A stretch of 5,804 nucleotides of DNA, from contig JAGLIP010000064.1 in assembly GCA_023142905.1 (NCBI GenBank), positions 1 through 5,804 on the forward strand, read 5' to 3'. Made by a program: the position numbers and the translations under genes. The notes under the pieces were generated by a model. The model was not told where the DNA came from, ran no database searches, and saw only the letters and a list, made by a program, of their open reading frames with translations. The DNA comes from Candidatus Aenigmatarchaeota archaeon (GTDB taxonomy: Archaea > EX4484-52 > B79-G9). This document shows, piece after piece, positions 4,374-5,804 of this stretch (its first letter is position 1; each line of letters starts with the position of its first letter).

Positions 4374-5588
4374 ATGGAACAATTTAAAAAACTAGGCATC
4401 GACGATGCCGTCTTAAGAGTAATAAAAGAAGAAAGATTTGAAAAGCCTACAGAAATACAGAAAAAAACAATACCTTTAGTTCTTCAAGGAAAAGATGTTA
4501 TGGCCGGATCTGCAACAGGATCAGGAAAAACTTTAGCATTTGGTTCGGGCATAATACAATGCTCAAAAAAAGGTGTAGGTATTCAGGCATTAATACTGAC
4601 CCCTACGCGCGAACTTGCAGAACAGGTTTCAGAATCGATGAAACTATTCTCAAAACATTCGCCATTAAAAATAACTTCCGTATATGGTGGTGTCTCAATA
4701 GGTCCTCAAATTGAAAGATTAAAAACTACGGACATTGTTGTTGGAACCCCTGGAAGGGTTTTGGATCACATCTCAAGAAATACCATAAATCTTAAACGCG
4801 TTAAAACTCTTGTTTTAGATGAAGCAGACAGGATGCTTGATATGGGTTTTGTCAAGGATGTAGAAAAGATAATGCGCGCATGTCCTAATGACAGACAAAC
4901 ACTTTTATTTTCTGCAACACTTACTGGCGAAATACAGCACCTTTCGCGAAAATACATGAAAAATCCAGTGTCTGTTTCAGTAGAATCATATGTAGATGCA
5001 TCTAAATTAACACAGATTTACTATGATGTAGATGACAAGATGAAATTCTCGCTTCTTGTGCACCTGATTAAAAGCGAAAAAGCCTGGCTTTCAATGGTTT
5101 TCTGCAACACGCAAAGAAATACTGATTTTGTTGCCAAAAACCTTAAAGCTTCGGGAATCAAAGCACTTGCAATTCATGGAGGGCTTACACAGGACAAGAG
5201 AACCAAAATAATGAAACAATTCAATTCAGAAAAAGCTGAATTTGTTCTTGTATGCACAGATGTAGCTGCAAGAGGCCTTGACATAAAAGGAGTATCCCAT
5301 GTCTATAATTATGACAGCCCTAAAGAAAGCAATACATACATACACCGTATTGGAAGAACAGCAAGAGCGGGTGAGGAAGGCCTTGCAATAACAGTACTTT
5401 CAAGCAGGGATTATGAGAATTTCAGAAGGGTATTGACTGACCGCTCGCTTGATGTTGAAAGGGAAGAAGTCCCAAAAATTGAGCGCGTGATGATAAAAGT
5501 CAAAGATGCACCCAGAGGCCCAAGAAACAATAGAGGACCTGCAAGACCCCGCCGACAAGGAGGCGGAGCAAGACCTTATAGGAGATAA
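4374..5588 (+). CDS. DEAD-box ATP-dependent RNA helicase with RG-rich tail
   Basis: A complete 404-residue DEAD-box helicase that uses ATP to unwind short RNA duplexes and remodel RNA-protein complexes. All motifs are present: Q motif region FEKPTEIQ (22-29), motif I SATGSGKT (46-53), Ia PTRELA (77-82), Ib TPGR (125-128), II DEAD (149-152), III SAT (180-182), IV VFCNT (242-246), V ARGLD (299-303) and VI HRIGRTAR (324-331). The two RecA-like domains span about 1-205 and 210-365. The tail 379-404 is rich in Arg, Gly and Pro (RGPRNNRGPARPRRQGGG), a likely RNA-binding extension similar in style to bacterial cold-shock helicases. The ATG is the first in frame and gives the typical short N-terminus. 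With a cold-shock protein gene downstream, a role in low-temperature RNA handling is a reasonable inference. Confidence 0.97.
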   Translation: MEQFKKLGIDDAVLRVIKEERFEKPTEIQKKTIPLVLQGKDVMAGSATGSGKTLAFGSGIIQCSKKGVGIQALILTPTRELAEQVSESMKLFSKHSPLKITSVYGGVSIGPQIERLKTTDIVVGTPGRVLDHISRNTINLKRVKTLVLDEADRMLDMGFVKDVEKIMRACPNDRQTLLFSATLTGEIQHLSRKYMKNPVSVSVESYVDASKLTQIYYDVDDKMKFSLLVHLIKSEKAWLSMVFCNTQRNTDFVAKNLKASGIKALAIHGGLTQDKRTKIMKQFNSEKAEFVLVCTDVAARGLDIKGVSHVYNYDSPKESNTYIHRIGRTARAGEEGLAITVLSSRDYENFRRVLTDRSLDVEREEVPKIERVMIKVKDAPRGPRNNRGPARPRRQGGGARPYRR

Positions 5589-5592
5589 GTTA

Positions 5593-5598
5593 TTTTTT
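5593..5598 (+). terminator. Oligo-T terminator after the helicase gene
   Basis: A run of six T within TTATTTTTTAATCC starts five bases after the helicase stop. Archaeal polymerase can terminate on such runs without a hairpin. No stem precedes it. Confidence 0.4.
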
Positions 5599-5641
5599 AA
5601 TCCTTAAAAAACCGGCAAAATCAAAAGGTTTAAAAAGAATA

Positions 5642-5651
5642 CGATATATTT
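5642..5651 (+). promoter_or_regulatory. Probable TATA box of the cold-shock gene
   Basis: CGATATATTT is the best TATA-like element between the two genes and would start transcription near 5670, giving a leader of about 85 bases. GTATAATTT (5732-5740) is an alternative but would place the start at or inside the ATG and lose the Shine-Dalgarno. Confidence 0.4.
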
Positions 5652-5669
5652 TTTAAGATATTGCCCTAA

Positions 5670-5720
5670 ATGGACGATATACCAAGCACTGGAAGTAGAG
5701 AGCGAGTAAAAGTATCATAA
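5670..5720 (+). CDS. Possible 16-residue leader peptide before the cold-shock gene
   Basis: An ATG 22-25 bases after the TATA-like element opens a short frame, MDDIPSTGSRERVKVS, ending in TAA 35 bases before the cold-shock ATG. If transcription starts near 5670 this would be translated as a leaderless peptide. Codon evidence is too thin to prove it, and no leader peptide of this sequence is known to me. It may be chance. Confidence 0.2.
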   Translation: MDDIPSTGSRERVKVS

Positions 5721-5741
5721 TCTTCTTCTTTGTATAATTTT

Positions 5742-5745
5742 GGAG
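5742..5745 (+). promoter_or_regulatory. Shine-Dalgarno of the cold-shock gene
   Basis: GGAG ends ten bases before the ATG at 5756; a second weaker GGA lies at 5748-5750. Immediately before the start is the sequence ATGTAAATG, an ATG-stop directly abutting the true start. Confidence 0.5.
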
Positions 5746-5755
5746 TAGGATGTAA

Positions 5756-5804
5756 ATGGATGGAACAGTAAAATGGTTTAACAGCGAAAAAGGTTTCGGA
5801 TTTA
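5756..5804 (+). CDS. csp: Cold-shock-domain protein, N-terminal part (3' end cut by window)
   Basis: The first 16 residues, MDGTVKWFNSEKGFGF, are the unmistakable start of a CspA-type cold-shock protein: the first beta strand followed by the RNP1 motif KGFGF. Such proteins are about 65-70 residues long, bind single-stranded RNA or DNA and melt secondary structure at low temperature. The ATG is preceded by GGAG. The gene follows the DEAD-box helicase by 167 bases in the same direction, a common pairing of two RNA-remodelling functions. Cold-shock-domain proteins are patchy in archaea and often acquired from bacteria, so transfer is possible, but nothing here tests it. The rest of the protein is outside the window. 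Confidence 0.93.
   Translation, partial: MDGTVKWFNSEKGFGF

Larger units (their letters stand above)
4029..4387 (+). pseudogene. Unrecognised gene remnant interrupted by element 3, overlapping the helicase start
   Basis: The first frame gives MKEEQLA, a stop, then the protein-like SLNKPVSLKFLKK and LAYFIQNHETFEKTP, running into a hairpin element near 4130. Beyond it another frame reads FQAFKAAIIETIQFD, CVFKIK and, after several stops, NHGFKTNSMIDYVQKLFLD and KKYKNVIYYGTI, ending at TAA 4385-4387, eleven bases past the helicase ATG. At least five in-frame stops and one frame change exclude function. The last part faintly resembles the C-terminal half of Alba DNA/RNA-binding proteins (G and D eight residues apart, FL.D, final GT), but the N-terminus does not. 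I do not assign a family. A minus-strand open frame across 4112-4399 has no motif and looks like a shadow. Confidence 0.55.

Noticed and set aside
4112..4399. 95-residue minus-strand frame upstream of the helicase
   Set aside because: It overlaps the helicase start and element 3, and lacks motifs. It is long only because of AT-rich antisense reading, though I could not exclude it by computation.

Overview
The window looks like a piece of an AT-rich archaeal genome, most likely from a small-genome (DPANN-type) lineage. The evidence is an archaeal Trm1 tRNA methyltransferase, an elongator-type tRNA-Met with an intron in a perfect bulge-helix-bulge, TATA boxes about 25 bases ahead of start codons (leaderless transcripts), and CxxC-x17-CxxC mini-proteins of a kind I know mainly from DPANN archaea and CPR bacteria. 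The lineage assignment is inference; domain Archaea is well supported.

Layout. Bases 1-2295 are compact and orderly on the + strand: the 3' end of a thioredoxin reductase gene, trm1, a 125-residue protein I do not recognise, and the tRNA. Bases 2296-4373 are quite different. Two nearly identical minus-strand genes for 61-residue zinc-binding proteins, each with its own hairpin terminator, lie 1,198 bases apart. Between and beyond them is a graveyard: a HIT-family (histidine triad) pseudogene with an in-frame stop, a frameshift, loss of two of the three triad histidines and a hairpin-rich insertion; a second, unrecognised pseudogene running into the next gene; and a possible minus-strand gene tail. 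Beside or inside each relic sits a short, non-coding, two-hairpin sequence (two copies plus one decayed copy) that I read as a miniature mobile element of the IS200/IS605 or PATE kind. Bases 4374-5804 return to intact genes: a DEAD-box RNA helicase with a basic RG-rich tail, then the start of a cold-shock-domain protein cut by the window edge.

How the genes fit together. The helicase and the cold-shock protein are a classic RNA-remodelling and cold-adaptation pair. The two small zinc proteins, with RG/RD-rich N-termini, may belong to the same RNA-binding set. Trm1 and the tRNA belong to translation. The thioredoxin reductase is a redox gene with no evident functional link. The most notable features are the hairpin elements, one of which demonstrably interrupts a recognisable coding sequence, and the uneven divergence of the duplicated zinc-protein genes, which suggests gene conversion or selection on one end.
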